From positions 248,001 through 312,000 of the forward strand of contig CAVZTR010000010.1 in NCBI GenBank assembly GCA_963778225.1: a stretch of DNA of 64,000 nucleotides, given 5' to 3'. The stretch comes from JAGVSR01 sp963778225. GTDB lineage: Bacteria > Pseudomonadota > Alphaproteobacteria > Rhizobiales > Hyphomicrobiaceae. This document shows positions 1 to 9,024 of the stretch, piece by piece (the first letter of the stretch is position 1; each line of letters opens with the position of its first letter). The notes under the pieces were generated by a model. That model did no database searches. It worked only from the letters and a program-made list of their open reading frames with translations, and was not told the origin of the DNA. The translations under genes were made by a program, and so were the position numbers.

Positions 1-443
1 TCGACTGTTTCGCCCGTATCGAGCAAAACGGTTTTGTTCTGATCTGCGACGGAACCGCGTTCGTGCCGACGCTCCGTGATGTCGCTCAGCACGTCGCGAT
101 TGATCAGCCAGGTCAGTTGCGCGGCAAGCTTCTCTCGCTTGCGCGCGGTCGTCCTGAACTGCATGGCGAACCCGCCTTCGAAGACCCGCACGACGCTGCC
201 TTCCAGCCCGCCGATATGATCGAAATAGACGACGATGCGTTCGCCCTCATCAACGGCGACGGGCGAATTGATGGCTGCGCCGCCAACGGATATGTCATTC
301 AATCTACAGGGATATTCGTGCCGGTTTGCACGCATGAAGCGGCCGAGCAACGTGATCGCGACGCGCTTGTGGCGGCGCTTGTCCGTCGCGGGCTGTGCTC
401 CAAGGACAGCCGTCTCCTTGAGCGTTTGGAAGGCGGTGGTCAT
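1..443 (-). CDS. PilZ domain protein (3' end cut by window edge)
   Basis: The reading frame runs leftward from an ATG at 443 and is still open at base 1, so the C-terminus is missing. Residues about 23-60 hold a PilZ signature: an RRHKR cluster followed about 25 residues later by NDISVGGAAI, the two elements that bind cyclic di-GMP in this family. A single PilZ domain fills roughly the first 110 residues, and the remaining 37 visible residues are unrecognised. Role inferred: c-di-GMP responsive effector, partner unknown. The motif order is seen directly and ligand binding is inferred from the family. The 184 bases between this start and the next gene show nothing recognisable. Confidence 0.85.
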   Translation of the reverse strand, partial: MTTAFQTLKETAVLGAQPATDKRRHKRVAITLLGRFMRANRHEYPCRLNDISVGGAAINSPVAVDEGERIVVYFDHIGGLEGSVVRVFEGGFAMQFRTTARKREKLAAQLTWLINRDVLSDITERRHERGSVADQNKTVLLDTGETV

Positions 444-627
444 GCGTCACGGACCCGATAGCAACCTGCGTCAGACCTGTCCTGGACCCGATCAAACACA
501 ACGATCGTGCGCAGATCCGGGCAGTCTCACGGTGACTATGGGGCGGAGCTTCTTAATGAAGGCCTAAAAGGTCCTCGAAAGTGGGACAGGCCGTAGGCAA
601 AAATCGATGTGCGATCGGCAGGTCTGA

Positions 628-1293
628 TCAAGATTCAGGTGCAGCGGGCCCGTTGCCGCTGAGACCGCCATCGAAGACGCGAAACTGGCGACGGTCCGAC
701 CGCACGATGCGGGACTGGCGAATACGCGGCAGAAAAGGGCTCTGGCGATCATCGATGTCTTCGGTCTGCGCGACAAACGCCTGCGGATGCCCGTCAGGCC
801 AGATGATTTCGTCGGTCACCAGATGCATGGCTTGAAGCGGCTCCAAACCAAGCCACGACGGCGCGGTCAGCGGGCTCACGACGCCGAGGAACCGATCGGC
901 ACAAATCGGTCCGTGGATTAAGGGCAAGATGAGGATTTCCACCTGCAGAGATTTTCCCGAAGCGGTCTCAGTGTTCGCCAAGAGCAGGATCACCCCGCCC
1001 TGCACCGAGATGGCATTCAGCCGCGACCGCAGCGTGCCGATGTCTTGAGCGTTCCAGGATGCGAGAAAGTCGTGTCCCCGAAATTCTTTTTTGAAGCGTT
1101 CGCATAGGCGGGTTCCCGCCAGGCGATACGGGAAGGTGCCCGTATCGTGGCGCTCCAGGATAAACGTATCCGGCAGCGCGTCTCCGATACTGGCCGGCTC
1201 GATCTCGAAACGGCGGGGGGCTAGGCGGGGGCCGCGCAGCCGGTTCCAGTAGTCGAAAAGGTGCTGGCTGGTCTTATGTCTCATTCTGACCAT
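628..1293 (-). CDS. PAS_5 family PAS-domain protein
   Basis: A 221-residue soluble protein. The N-terminal half (about residues 8-150) has the layout of the alphaproteobacterial PAS_5 family: a YWNRLRG start, an RRFEIEP strand, PDTFILE, then a RLAGTRLCERF segment. These small proteins carry one PAS fold and no output domain and their ligand is generally unknown. The C-terminal 60 residues are basic and unassigned. It lies downstream of and in the same orientation as no close partner; the PilZ gene begins 184 bases further left. Function beyond PAS sensing is not inferable. Family assignment is from remembered sequence resemblance. The 239 bases between this gene and the rhomboid gene contain only short, unconvincing reading frames. 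Confidence 0.75.
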   Translation of the reverse strand: MVRMRHKTSQHLFDYWNRLRGPRLAPRRFEIEPASIGDALPDTFILERHDTGTFPYRLAGTRLCERFKKEFRGHDFLASWNAQDIGTLRSRLNAISVQGGVILLLANTETASGKSLQVEILILPLIHGPICADRFLGVVSPLTAPSWLGLEPLQAMHLVTDEIIWPDGHPQAFVAQTEDIDDRQSPFLPRIRQSRIVRSDRRQFRVFDGGLSGNGPAAPES

Positions 1294-1532
1294 CGATCGT
1301 ACACGACCCGCCAGGGCCGAGGGTTATTGGGACGTCGGCAAGGCCGAAGCCGTCCGCGTTAACGCCTCGGTCGCAGCTTTTGTGCCAGTGGCCGTGCCGG
1401 TGCTGACCGCCACGTCCACCCGAAAGGTGTTTAGAGTTGCCGCCTCGAGGCCGCGCCCGCCATCGTGCCGCCTATCGCAGCGGTAACGGCCGCCCCGGAA
1501 CCGCATGAGGAGGACAATCTTGGCGAATTCGC

Positions 1533-2330
1533 ATGATGACGATGGCCGACATGAAGCGGGAGAACCCTGGCTGCATGGCTCCCCGCCCGCCTGCCGGCCC
1601 GCCGCCGCGTGAGCCGATCTTCAATATTCCGCCGATGGTCCTCAGCCTGCTGGCGATCATGATTGCGGTGATGGTCTATCGCTCGACGCTGGACGAGGAT
1701 GCCGACACGCACTTCGTGCTGCTGATGGCGCTGATCCCCGCCCGCTTGGTCGGCTATGCCGCCGAATTACCCGGGGGTATGACGGCCATCTACACGCAAT
1801 TCGTGACGCACATGTTCGTCCACGGCGACGCCATGCATCTGGCGTTCAACGGCGCGTCGATGCTTGCATTTGCAGGGGCACTGGAAAAACGCATAGGCGC
1901 AATCCGTCTTTTACTCTTTTTCTTCGTCTGCGGTTTCGCGGGTGCAATAACCTTCATCATCATCAATCCCGGTTTACTCGCCCCCATGATCGGAGCCTCG
2001 GGCGCGATAGCGGGAATGATGGGCGGTGTGATGCGCTTCTTTTTCAGTGCCCTGGATGACGGCGGTGGCCTGCGTCGCCTCAACGAAGACCCACGCTCAA
2101 TTCCATTGAAATCGCTTTCTGCTGCGCTGCGAGATCGCCGTCTGCAGGTCGTGACGGCAGCGTTCGTCGTGATGAACTTGGCTGCGATGATCGGCTTCGG
2201 AGACGTCAATGCGAGCAACGCAATTGCGTGGGAAGCGCACGTGGGTGGCTATATCGCCGGACTTTTTCTATTCGGACTATTCGATATTGCACCGCGTCAT
2301 GAAGATGTCCCTGAATTCCCGGCCGAATGA
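1533..2330 (+). CDS. Rhomboid-family intramembrane serine protease
   Basis: A 265-residue polytopic membrane protein. After a proline-rich cytosolic N-terminus (residues 1-34) come about six hydrophobic helices. The rhomboid elements are all present: H102 and N106 in the HLAFN motif of helix 2, the nucleophile S156 in IGASGAIAG, and the base H236 in EAHVGGYIAG. It should therefore cleave transmembrane substrates inside the inner membrane, but the substrate cannot be read from context. A second Met codon lies at 1536 and a third at 1545 (MADMKRE), so the exact start is open. The next gene (CBS protein) follows after 181 bases and is probably separately expressed. Confidence 0.9.
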   Translation: MMTMADMKRENPGCMAPRPPAGPPPREPIFNIPPMVLSLLAIMIAVMVYRSTLDEDADTHFVLLMALIPARLVGYAAELPGGMTAIYTQFVTHMFVHGDAMHLAFNGASMLAFAGALEKRIGAIRLLLFFFVCGFAGAITFIIINPGLLAPMIGASGAIAGMMGGVMRFFFSALDDGGGLRRLNEDPRSIPLKSLSAALRDRRLQVVTAAFVVMNLAAMIGFGDVNASNAIAWEAHVGGYIAGLFLFGLFDIAPRHEDVPEFPAE

Positions 2331-2511
2331 GGCTTGAATCGTGCGACAATTTAGACCACCATTCAGGGGACTTTAAGAAAGTGTCGCGTTGTCCGCAGAG
2401 AATTGGACGGCACGGCCGAGCCGCTTCAGTCTTCCAGTCGAAGCAAGGTTCGTTGCCGCGCAGCCAGAACTCCTCTTCGTCAACGAACGGCATCAGACGG
2501 GAGAAGACACC

Positions 2512-2943
2512 ATGAACGTCGCAACAATTCTCAAAGCCAAAGGTCGCTCTGTCACAACGGCACGACCCGATCACACGCTTCAGGAAGTTGCAGCGAAACT
2601 TGCTGCACGCAAGATCGGCGCCGTGGTGGTCGTGGGCGATAACGGTGCGGTGGATGGCATCATCTCCGAGCGCGATGTGATCCGCGCCATCGCCGAGCGC
2701 GGTGGTGCTGCGCTGGAAATGCCCGCGTCGCGCTTCATGACGCGCGATGTCATTACTTGCAGCGAGACAAGTCTGGTCGACGAAACCATGGAAATGATGA
2801 CGTCCGGCCGCTTCCGCCATCTCCCTGTCGTCGAGGATGGCTCACTCGTGGGCATCATTTCGATCGGTGACGTGGTCAAGAACCACGTGGCAACGGTGGA
2901 AATGGAAGTGTCCGCGATGCGCGGCTATTTGGCGACGGGCTGA
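2512..2943 (+). CDS. CBS-domain pair protein
   Basis: A 143-residue soluble protein made almost wholly of two CBS repeats (about residues 8-65 and 75-130). Each repeat ends with the typical pattern GIISERDVIRAI and GIISIGDVVKNH. Such stand-alone pairs bind adenine nucleotides or S-adenosylmethionine and act as regulatory or energy-sensing modules; the partner here is unknown. The frame is open upstream to 2389, but the ATG at 2512 is preceded by CGGGAGAAG at a good distance and gives the usual family N-terminus (MNVATILKAKG). It is followed by a convergent patatin gene with a terminator in between. Confidence 0.88.
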   Translation: MNVATILKAKGRSVTTARPDHTLQEVAAKLAARKIGAVVVVGDNGAVDGIISERDVIRAIAERGGAALEMPASRFMTRDVITCSETSLVDETMEMMTSGRFRHLPVVEDGSLVGIISIGDVVKNHVATVEMEVSAMRGYLATG

Positions 2944-2998
2944 ATACCCAAGTCCCGACGGCGCGGACCCGCGTCGCACAATTGCGAGCAAATGACTG

Positions 2999-3029
2999 AG
3001 GCTGGCCGCATCCCGCGCGCCAGCCTTTT
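2999..3029 (+). terminator. Intrinsic terminator after the CBS gene
   Basis: An 8-bp stem (AGGCTGGC at 2999-3006 pairing with GCCAGCCT at 3019-3026) is followed by a short T run. It lies between two converging genes and ends transcription from the CBS gene. Confidence 0.7.
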
Positions 3030-3047
3030 GTCTGGTCTCTCGGCAGA

Positions 3048-4004
3048 TTAGGCGTGCTGAACGCCAAATCGCGCATCGACGTCACGGCGAAGTTTCAGTT
3101 CGCGAGCGATGTCTTCGGCTTCACGCCTGCCCGCACTTTCGCCGCGCTGGATGAGTTCGTCCGCGCGATGGAAATCGAACAGGCCAATGCCCTGCAGGCG
3201 CGGACTGATGAGCGCGTCCGGCGGATCACCGGCCAGCCGCGATCGTGCAATCCGGTCCTGCACGATGTTGAGCGCATCGACCATCACGGTGGAGATGCCA
3301 GGCACATCCTCGCCGCGGCCGAACAGCTGCCTCGTCAGCAGCCAGCGAGCGCCCACGCCCGATTTGTCCTTGGCAACCATCTCTTCGCGTGCTTCCGCTT
3401 CCTCTTCCTCGGCATGATCGACGATGGCGTTGGCTGCTGCCGACCGGCTGGAAATATCGTAATTGAGGTTCACCGCAATCACGTAGCGGGCGCCAAGTGC
3501 CCGGCAAACTGAGACGGGTATGGGATTGACGAGCGCGCCATCGAACAGCCAGCGGCCATCGATCTTCACAGGTTTGAAGATACCGGGCAGCGCATAGGAC
3601 GCGCGGATCGCATCAACGAGCCGTCCACGAGACAGCCACACTTCATGTCCCGAGCCGATCTCGGTGGCCACCGCTGTGAAGCGCCGGTCGAGATCCTCGA
3701 TCCGCCGGTCGCTCAGATGCCGCTCCAGCCGATCGCAAAGCTTCTGCCCTGAGATGAGGCCGGTGCCCGCGAGATTGAAATCGAGATAACCGAACACGCG
3801 CCGCTTCGTCAGGCTGCGGGCGAATTCTTCCAGATCATCGAGCTGACCAGCGAGATGACACCCACCGACCACCGCGCCCATCGATGTGCCGACGATGATG
3901 TCCGGCTTGATGCCAGCTGCGAGGAGGGCGCGCAGCACGCCGATGTGAGCCCAGCCTCGCGCCGCTCCGCCGCCCAATGCTAAACCGATCTTTGCGACTG
4001 CCAT
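3048..4004 (-). CDS. Patatin-like phospholipase (RssA-type)
   Basis: A 318-residue protein with the full patatin core in its first 200 residues: the oxyanion-hole glycine cluster GGGAARG (11-17), the nucleophile S41 in GTSMG, and the catalytic aspartate D155 in FDGA. This is the RssA/YchK-like cytosolic class, which lacks signal peptide and beta-barrel. It would hydrolyse acyl esters of lipids. The C-terminal third contains a charged helix (DHAEEEEAEAREE). It stands alone, convergent with the CBS gene and about 210 bases away from hisI, which is transcribed in the same direction. Confidence 0.9.
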   Translation of the reverse strand: MAVAKIGLALGGGAARGWAHIGVLRALLAAGIKPDIIVGTSMGAVVGGCHLAGQLDDLEEFARSLTKRRVFGYLDFNLAGTGLISGQKLCDRLERHLSDRRIEDLDRRFTAVATEIGSGHEVWLSRGRLVDAIRASYALPGIFKPVKIDGRWLFDGALVNPIPVSVCRALGARYVIAVNLNYDISSRSAAANAIVDHAEEEEAEAREEMVAKDKSGVGARWLLTRQLFGRGEDVPGISTVMVDALNIVQDRIARSRLAGDPPDALISPRLQGIGLFDFHRADELIQRGESAGRREAEDIARELKLRRDVDARFGVQHA

Positions 4005-4217
4005 CTGCGTGCTCCGACCGCTTGCGTCTCGAAGAGGAAAGCAACCCCCGTGCCGCGTACGCCCAAGACTGCCCGATCAGCGTGCCAGGAGGATGTTAAA
4101 GTCGCCCTAGGACATTGGTAAAATCATTACTCCCGCGTGTTACGAAAACGTATGAAACCTCTGAATTGAGTGAATGTTGCCATGCATTTCGATGCTGCGG
4201 TGCATGATCGAACGATG

Positions 4218-4625
4218 TTACCCGCGCTTGAGGCGCGTTGAACCCGGCTCTCCGACGGGCACACTCCGATAGAAGCAGGAGCGCTCGCCGGTGTGACACG
4301 CCACGCCCGCACCTTTGATGCGCACCTTCAGCCACAGCGCATCTTGATCGCAATCGACTCGCATTTCGACGATCTCGAGTAGATTGCCGCTTTCCTCGCC
4401 CTTCTTCCAGATTTTCGCGCGCGAGCGGCTCCAGAAATGCGCAATACCCGTATCGATCGTTAAGCGCAGCGCTTGCGAATTCATCCAGGCGAACATCAAA
4501 ACGTCGCCCGTCACCGCGTCGGTTACGATCGCGGCCACCAGCCCCTGGGCATCAAAGCGCGGGGATAACGTCAGCCCCTGCTCGATGTCGGTGTCGGTCG
4601 TAGTCGTAGGAGTTGTCGCGGGCAT
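4218..4625 (-). CDS. hisI: Phosphoribosyl-AMP cyclohydrolase
   Basis: Catalyses ring opening of phosphoribosyl-AMP, the third step of histidine synthesis. The start at 4625 (MPATTPTTT) gives 135 residues, the length of a monofunctional HisI without a HisE domain. Recognisable blocks are DVLMFAWMNSQAL, HFWSRSRAKIWKKGEESGN, the zinc/metal segment DCDQDALWLKV and the Cys block ACHTGERSCFYR. The open frame extends upstream to 4718, but that extension would overlap the divergent IscU-like gene start and is not conserved. No other his gene is in the window. Confidence 0.93.
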   Translation of the reverse strand: MPATTPTTTTDTDIEQGLTLSPRFDAQGLVAAIVTDAVTGDVLMFAWMNSQALRLTIDTGIAHFWSRSRAKIWKKGEESGNLLEIVEMRVDCDQDALWLKVRIKGAGVACHTGERSCFYRSVPVGEPGSTRLKRG

Positions 4626-4698
4626 GGTGCCGTCCGGGTTGAATGGTCCTATATGTATAACCCGGTTCGGCGACCCCGGGGACCGCATTGGAGCGTGC

Positions 4699-5163
4699 AT
4701 GGCCGACTTGGATGACATCTACAACACGAGGATCCTCGAACTTGCGGCAGCGATCCCGCACACCGGCCGCCTGCCTGCGCCGGGAGGCCACGGGGAAGCG
4801 CATTCGAAGCTGTGTGGCTCGACCATCTCCGTCGATGTCGCGCTCAATCCGCAGGGTGATGTCGTGACCGGCTTTGCCCAGAACGTCAAAGCCTGCCTGC
4901 TCGGCCAAGCCGCAGCCGCCATCGTCGGTCGTGAAATCATCGGCACGCCGGTCGCCGAAATGCGAGCGGTCGCCGAAAGCATGCGCCGGATGCTGAAGGA
5001 CAACGGCCCCGCACCGTCTGGGCGGTGGGCTGATCTCGGCCTGCTCGAACCCGTACGCGACTATCGCCATCGGCATGCGTCGACGCTCCTGATCTTCGAT
5101 GCGATCGAGCGCGCTGTAGCCGATGCTCAAGGCCGCGATGCGTCCCATCGCCAAGCGATCTAG
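4699..5163 (+). CDS. IscU/NifU N-terminal-like iron-sulfur scaffold protein
   Basis: 154 residues with the NifU_N fold signature of the Rhizobiales group found beside yidD. It begins MADLDDIYN, the usual start, and carries conserved cysteines C39 (KLCGST) and C66 (VKACLLGQ). A third IscU cysteine is not evident; the corresponding C-terminal block reads VRDYRHRHAST. The frame is open upstream to 4384, but the ATG at 4699 matches the family and avoids hisI. A role as scaffold or carrier for Fe-S clusters is inferred from the family. The order IscU-like - cupin - yidD with 35-base and overlapping junctions suggests one transcript. Confidence 0.82.
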   Translation: MADLDDIYNTRILELAAAIPHTGRLPAPGGHGEAHSKLCGSTISVDVALNPQGDVVTGFAQNVKACLLGQAAAAIVGREIIGTPVAEMRAVAESMRRMLKDNGPAPSGRWADLGLLEPVRDYRHRHASTLLIFDAIERAVADAQGRDASHRQAI

Positions 5164-5198
5164 GACACGGGGCCAAGCCTCACAGCATAGGGGACACC

Positions 5199-5663
5199 AT
5201 GCCCGTAGTCCGCGATCCTCGGAGCCTTCCAGCCCGGCGAACGACGATCTATCCCGCCCCCTTCGATAAAGGGTTCGACAAGCGCGCCAAGCGGGCGTTG
5301 ACCGAGGCGCTGGGCCTGACGCAGTTCGGTGTCAACCTTACGACCCTGGAGCCCGGTGGCCAGTCAGCCCACCGCCATTGGCATGCGGCGGAAGACGAGG
5401 CGATCTATGTCGTGGACGGTACGCTGACGCTCGTGACCGACGAAGGCGAGCACATCTTGACCCCCGGCACGATGGCGGGATTTCCGGCCGGCTCGGCCAA
5501 CGGACACCATCTCGTCAATCGCGGCTCTGAGCCCGGCACCTATCTGGAAATCGGCACCCGCGCGCGCGACGATGACGTGATCTATTCGGATATCGACCTG
5601 CAGCTCACCAAGCGCGATGGCCAGTCCCGCTTCACCCGCAAAACAGGAGAGCCGCTGCCGTGA
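5199..5663 (+). CDS. Cupin-domain protein
   Basis: A 154-residue single-domain cupin. The first cupin motif is HRHWHAAEDEAIYVVDG, with the metal-binding histidines and glutamate, and the second is PAGSANGHHLVNRGSEPGTYLEIG. A conserved tail (DDVIYSDIDLQL) is typical of small cupins of unknown substrate in Proteobacteria. It sits between the IscU-like gene (35 bases upstream) and yidD, with which it overlaps by four bases (GTGA), so translation is probably coupled. The enzymatic reaction, if any, cannot be deduced. Confidence 0.85.
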   Translation: MPVVRDPRSLPARRTTIYPAPFDKGFDKRAKRALTEALGLTQFGVNLTTLEPGGQSAHRHWHAAEDEAIYVVDGTLTLVTDEGEHILTPGTMAGFPAGSANGHHLVNRGSEPGTYLEIGTRARDDDVIYSDIDLQLTKRDGQSRFTRKTGEPLP

Positions 5664-5941
5664 GCCTCTCCCGGTCGCTCATGAAGGCCCCCGTGCATCT
5701 CTACCGGGCGACGCTGAAGCCGTGGATGGGCATGGAATGCCGCCACATGCCGAGTTGCTCCGAGTACGCGCTGGAAGCCATCGATCGCAACGGCGCCTGG
5801 AAAGGCTTCTGGCTTATGGTCTCGCGGATCGCCCGCTGCCACCCGTGGGGCACGCACGGCTACGATCCCGTCCCCGACCTTACGCGCGAAAGCCATCCCT
5901 TCGCACCCTGGCGCTACGGCCGCTGGAAAAGGGCCTCATAG
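5660..5941 (+). CDS. yidD: Membrane protein insertion efficiency factor YidD
   Basis: 93 residues with the YidD hallmark pattern: YRATLKPWMG, C-R-H-x-P-SCSEYALEAI and the RIARCHPWGTHGYDPVP block. It is a small amphipathic protein that associates with the inner membrane and assists YidC/Sec insertion. The GTG start at 5660 overlaps the stop of the cupin gene (GTGA). In many relatives yidD lies beside thrS and an IscU-like gene; here thrS is 4 kb further on, so the block has been loosened. Confidence 0.93.
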   Translation: MSLSRSLMKAPVHLYRATLKPWMGMECRHMPSCSEYALEAIDRNGAWKGFWLMVSRIARCHPWGTHGYDPVPDLTRESHPFAPWRYGRWKRAS

Positions 5942-5981
5942 CTCGCGCGGGAAGCGGGGTGCTGCGGCCTCGCTGGTCTGA

Positions 5982-6497
5982 TCAAGCCGCAGCAGCGGCA
6001 GGTGCTGCGGCAGCAAGCGCCAGCGCGGCGGCGGCCGACGCGGCGGCGGCGTCCTGAGCCAGAATAATCGCAGCTCCGAGGCGCTGGGCTTCGGCGGGGG
6101 CATAGGTTGTCTCGGTGCCCAGCTCCACGACCGTCTGCGTGAAATCTACGAAGGCATCGAACGCGCGGCAGGCAATATATTCGAAGGCCTTCATCTCCCA
6201 AACCGAAGTGGCCTGAAAGAGCTGCGCTGCAAGCATGGTCTTGACCGTGATTTCCGGGCAGGCATCGTTCTTGATGAGGGCCGCGACGTGGGGCGCGAGC
6301 GTCGGCGACGGCAGAGGCGTGCCGGCCGGAAATCCCATCGAATAGGCCGACCGCTTGAACAGGTTCTCGGTGCCGAAACTCTCCTCGAGCTTTGCCTTCA
6401 GGGCAGGGTCGACGACGGCCAGGACTTGAATGCACGGCCGGTTGCGACCCTGCACCACGACCATGCCCTTGCGAATGAGTAGCTTCGGCGGCTGCAT
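5982..6497 (-). CDS. Hypothetical protein with alanine-rich tail
   Basis: 171 residues, not recognised. The body (residues 1-145) contains two short strands near the start (LLIRKGMVVVQG, CIQVLAVVD) and a mostly helical remainder. The last 27 residues are almost only Ala with Ser, Leu and Pro, encoded by GCN runs, and may be slippage-prone. The frame extends upstream to a TTG at 6515, but the ATG at 6497 has AGGGATGA at a suitable distance. It is convergent with yidD and follows the sensor kinase gene in the same orientation. Confidence 0.6.
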   Translation of the reverse strand: MQPPKLLIRKGMVVVQGRNRPCIQVLAVVDPALKAKLEESFGTENLFKRSAYSMGFPAGTPLPSPTLAPHVAALIKNDACPEITVKTMLAAQLFQATSVWEMKAFEYIACRAFDAFVDFTQTVVELGTETTYAPAEAQRLGAAIILAQDAAAASAAAALALAAAAPAAAAA

Positions 6498-6632
6498 GCG
6501 CTCATCCCTAATCAATTACGGAAGCGACCAAGTCCGTTCTCTCGGTGAATAGGGATTTAAGCGGGGACAGGTGAAGAAAGCCGTTCGCGAGTGGATACAA
6601 TTTTATCCATCGGCTGAGCGGCTCAAATGATC

Positions 6633-7607
6633 TTATTCGGCGGGCTGGACCACACGGGATGGAGCCTGGGTCCGCACCGGCAACTCGAGTTCGCTCAGGG
6701 GCACCGAGATCGAGCATTTCAGCCCGTCATGCTCGACACTGCGCGTGATGGTGCCGCCCAGCGACTTGACCATGGCGTCGATCAGTTTTGTCCCGAAGCC
6801 TCCGGTAGGGGGTATCTGGGGAGCATCCGACCCACCTGTTTCGACCCACCAAAAATCGAGATTTTCGCCGACCCTCAGCCATGTGATCAGCACGCGACCT
6901 TCCGGACAACCCAGGGCTCCGTATTTGACGGCGTTCGTGGCCAGCTCATGCACGATGAGCGCCCAGGCGCGCGCGTGACGTGCCGGGAGAACGATGTCGG
7001 AGCCGGTGGCGATGACCTGGTCGGTGCCGTAGGGGCTGAGCTCGTTATTGAGGATGGTCTGCAGGCGTTCTCCAGCGCCGGTGTCTTCCATCAGCAGGGA
7101 CTCGGCTGAGAGCAGCGTCGCCAGCCGCCCGTTGATGGTGGCTGCGGTCTGCGGATCCGACTTCAGCGTGTTGTCGACAATCGTTTTAGCGACGGCGACG
7201 CTATTGCGGCTTCGATGGCGCACCTCATCGAGCAACAGATCGCGAAACGACTTCTCCTCCCGCAGTTCAAGAACCGCTTTGCGGTAGCCCCCAGACAGCC
7301 AGATCAACAACGCCGAACTTGCCATGAAAAGTACGATGTTCAAGTGCGCGGCCGGTGCCTTAAGTGCGAACGAGAACGCCGGTGGCAGGAAAAGAAACCA
7401 GACCGCGATGACGGATAGCACGAGCGCGACTATGCCTGCCCGGTAGCCGGACAGAAGCGTTGCTATGACCACGGCTGGATAGAACAAAGCGAAGTACACG
7501 ACGCCTTGGTCAACAAGGCCGAGGAGGAAACGCAAAGATGTCGCCAAGCCAACGAGGCCGATGGCGACGGCGTAACCGCGCCAACCGGTAATGGAGTAAG
7601 CGAACAT
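6633..7607 (-). CDS. Membrane sensor histidine kinase, HWE/HisKA_2 type
   Basis: 324 residues. The N-terminal 105 residues hold four hydrophobic helices in the pattern of the DUF4118 membrane sensor domain (LFYPAVVIATLLSGYRAG, FLFLPPAFSF). The kinase core starts with the phospho-acceptor H131 in DEVRHRSRN, characteristic of the HWE/HisKA_2 group, followed by an N box HELATNAVKYGAL and a late G box GGFGTKLIDAMVKSLGG. These kinases in alphaproteobacteria often feed the general stress response or light and osmotic signalling, but no response regulator is adjacent, so the output is unknown. Confidence 0.88.
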   Translation of the reverse strand: MFAYSITGWRGYAVAIGLVGLATSLRFLLGLVDQGVVYFALFYPAVVIATLLSGYRAGIVALVLSVIAVWFLFLPPAFSFALKAPAAHLNIVLFMASSALLIWLSGGYRKAVLELREEKSFRDLLLDEVRHRSRNSVAVAKTIVDNTLKSDPQTAATINGRLATLLSAESLLMEDTGAGERLQTILNNELSPYGTDQVIATGSDIVLPARHARAWALIVHELATNAVKYGALGCPEGRVLITWLRVGENLDFWWVETGGSDAPQIPPTGGFGTKLIDAMVKSLGGTITRSVEHDGLKCSISVPLSELELPVRTQAPSRVVQPAE

Positions 7608-7783
7608 TCTCCTCCTCCCAGTGTGGCTTCAGTTTAGTGCATAAACTCATGAATGAAAAGAGACAGTTAGCGCAGAGTGCTCAACCCGGGTTCAGCCACA
7701 CCGAAAGCCAGGGCTCAGCTGCTGCGGGAACTTAGACTGGAAGGTCACGTTCGGGATGCTGCGACAGGGCAGAGAGACCGAGG

Positions 7784-8642
7784 ATGACATTCATGTCGAT
7801 GTACCGCGCCGATGACGGGACCGGGATCTACTACGAAGATGTCGGTGCGGGACCACCGCTCGTTTTCGTGCACGGATGGCCGCTATCCGGCGCGATGTGG
7901 GAATATCAGATCGTGCCGCTGATCGAGGCGGGCTTCCGTTGCATCACACTGGACCGCCGAGGGTTCGGACGATCCGACAAGCCGGCCGGCGGTTATGACT
8001 ACAAGACGATGGGCGCCGATGTGGCCGGCCTCATCGATCACCTTCAACTTGAAAACGTGACCCTCATCGGATTTTCGATGGGCGGCGGGGAAGTGGTGGA
8101 GGTCCTGACCCGTCACAACACCGGCCGCATCACCAAGGCCATGCTCGTTGCATCCATCGTGCCGTACTTGCTGAAGAGCGCCGATAATCCCGACGGCGTT
8201 GATGCGCTCCGTGTTCGACGCGATCATCTCGGGCCTGCGCAAGGATCGTCCCGGGTTCCTGACCGATTTCACCGAAAAATTCTTTGGCGTCGGACTGCTC
8301 TCGTCGCCCGTGAGCATGCCGATGATCGCGGCGAACTGCGAACTGGCCATGCACGCGTCGCCGATTGCGACGCTCGAATGCGTCCGCGCCTTCTCAGCGA
8401 CGGATCTGCGCGGCATGGCCAAGGGCATCCACCTGCCCATCCTTGTCATCCACGGCGACGCCGACGCGATCGTACCCATCGAAGCAAGCGGCAAGCGCGC
8501 CGCCGAACTGATCCCGAACGCGCAGCTCAAGATCTACCCGAACGCCCCGCACGGGCTTTTCTATACCCACCGTGACGAACTCAACCGCGATATCGCAGCC
8601 TTTGCCTCCGACGGCCGCATCGCGCTTGCAAGCGCAGCGTGA
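7784..8642 (+). pseudogene. Alpha/beta hydrolase (chloroperoxidase-like), split by a frameshift
   Basis: Two overlapping frames together encode one alpha/beta hydrolase. The first (from 7784, or the better-spaced ATG at 7793) contains VFVHGWPLSG, the nucleophile elbow GFSMGGGEV and runs to about NPDGVDA near 8200. The second frame continues with SVFDAIISGLRKDRPGF, the acid in HGDADAIVP and the catalytic histidine in APHGLFYTH. The join needs a +1 shift near 8195-8205, equal to one extra base. All catalytic residues survive, so this is either a sequencing error or a very recent lesion. Relatives act as serine hydrolases or cofactor-free haloperoxidases. Confidence 0.8.
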
Positions 8643-8992
8643 CGCGGACGAACCCAATGCAAAAGGACGAGCGTGCAGAACTCCGAAAGGCGTTCTCTGA
8701 AGCCGTGAATATGACGCCCGCGCAATTGGAGACGTGGTTGCGATCAACACAGTCCAAGGAGGTCGGCTTCCATCGTGACGGCGCTGATGAATCCGTCGGC
8801 CATGCTTCCGGCCGCCGCATCGTCGCCATCAAGCGCAAGCGCGTTGTCGACCTGACGGCTGCCGATTACAGCCACATGAGGAAAGTGATCGGCTACGTGC
8901 ACCGGCACCTCGCACAGCGTCCCAAGGGCGATGTTCGTGACACGCCGTGGCGGCGCTCCCTGATGAATTGGGGGCACGATCCCCTGAAGTGA
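8639..8992 (+). CDS. DUF3140 family protein
   Basis: 117 residues. The central block AVNMTPAQLETWL, the segment ESVGHASGRRIVAI and the highly conserved end YSHMRKVIGYVHRHLAQRP...WRRSLMNWGHDP identify a DUF3140 protein, small and basic with predicted nucleic-acid or stress-related roles but no proven function. The GTG at 8639 overlaps the hydrolase stop; an ATG at 8657 (MQKDERAEL) is an alternative start that fits the family better at the N-terminus. Confidence 0.8.
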   Translation: MTRTNPMQKDERAELRKAFSEAVNMTPAQLETWLRSTQSKEVGFHRDGADESVGHASGRRIVAIKRKRVVDLTAADYSHMRKVIGYVHRHLAQRPKGDVRDTPWRRSLMNWGHDPLK

Positions 8993-9024
8993 CAACGAGC
9001 GAGGGTCCTTTCGAGGACGAGCGG

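Noticed and set aside
1431..1712. A small glycine-zipper-like protein upstream of the rhomboid gene (minus strand)
   Set aside because: Only a short stretch looks patterned, no start with ribosome site, and most of the frame overlaps the rhomboid coding sequence.
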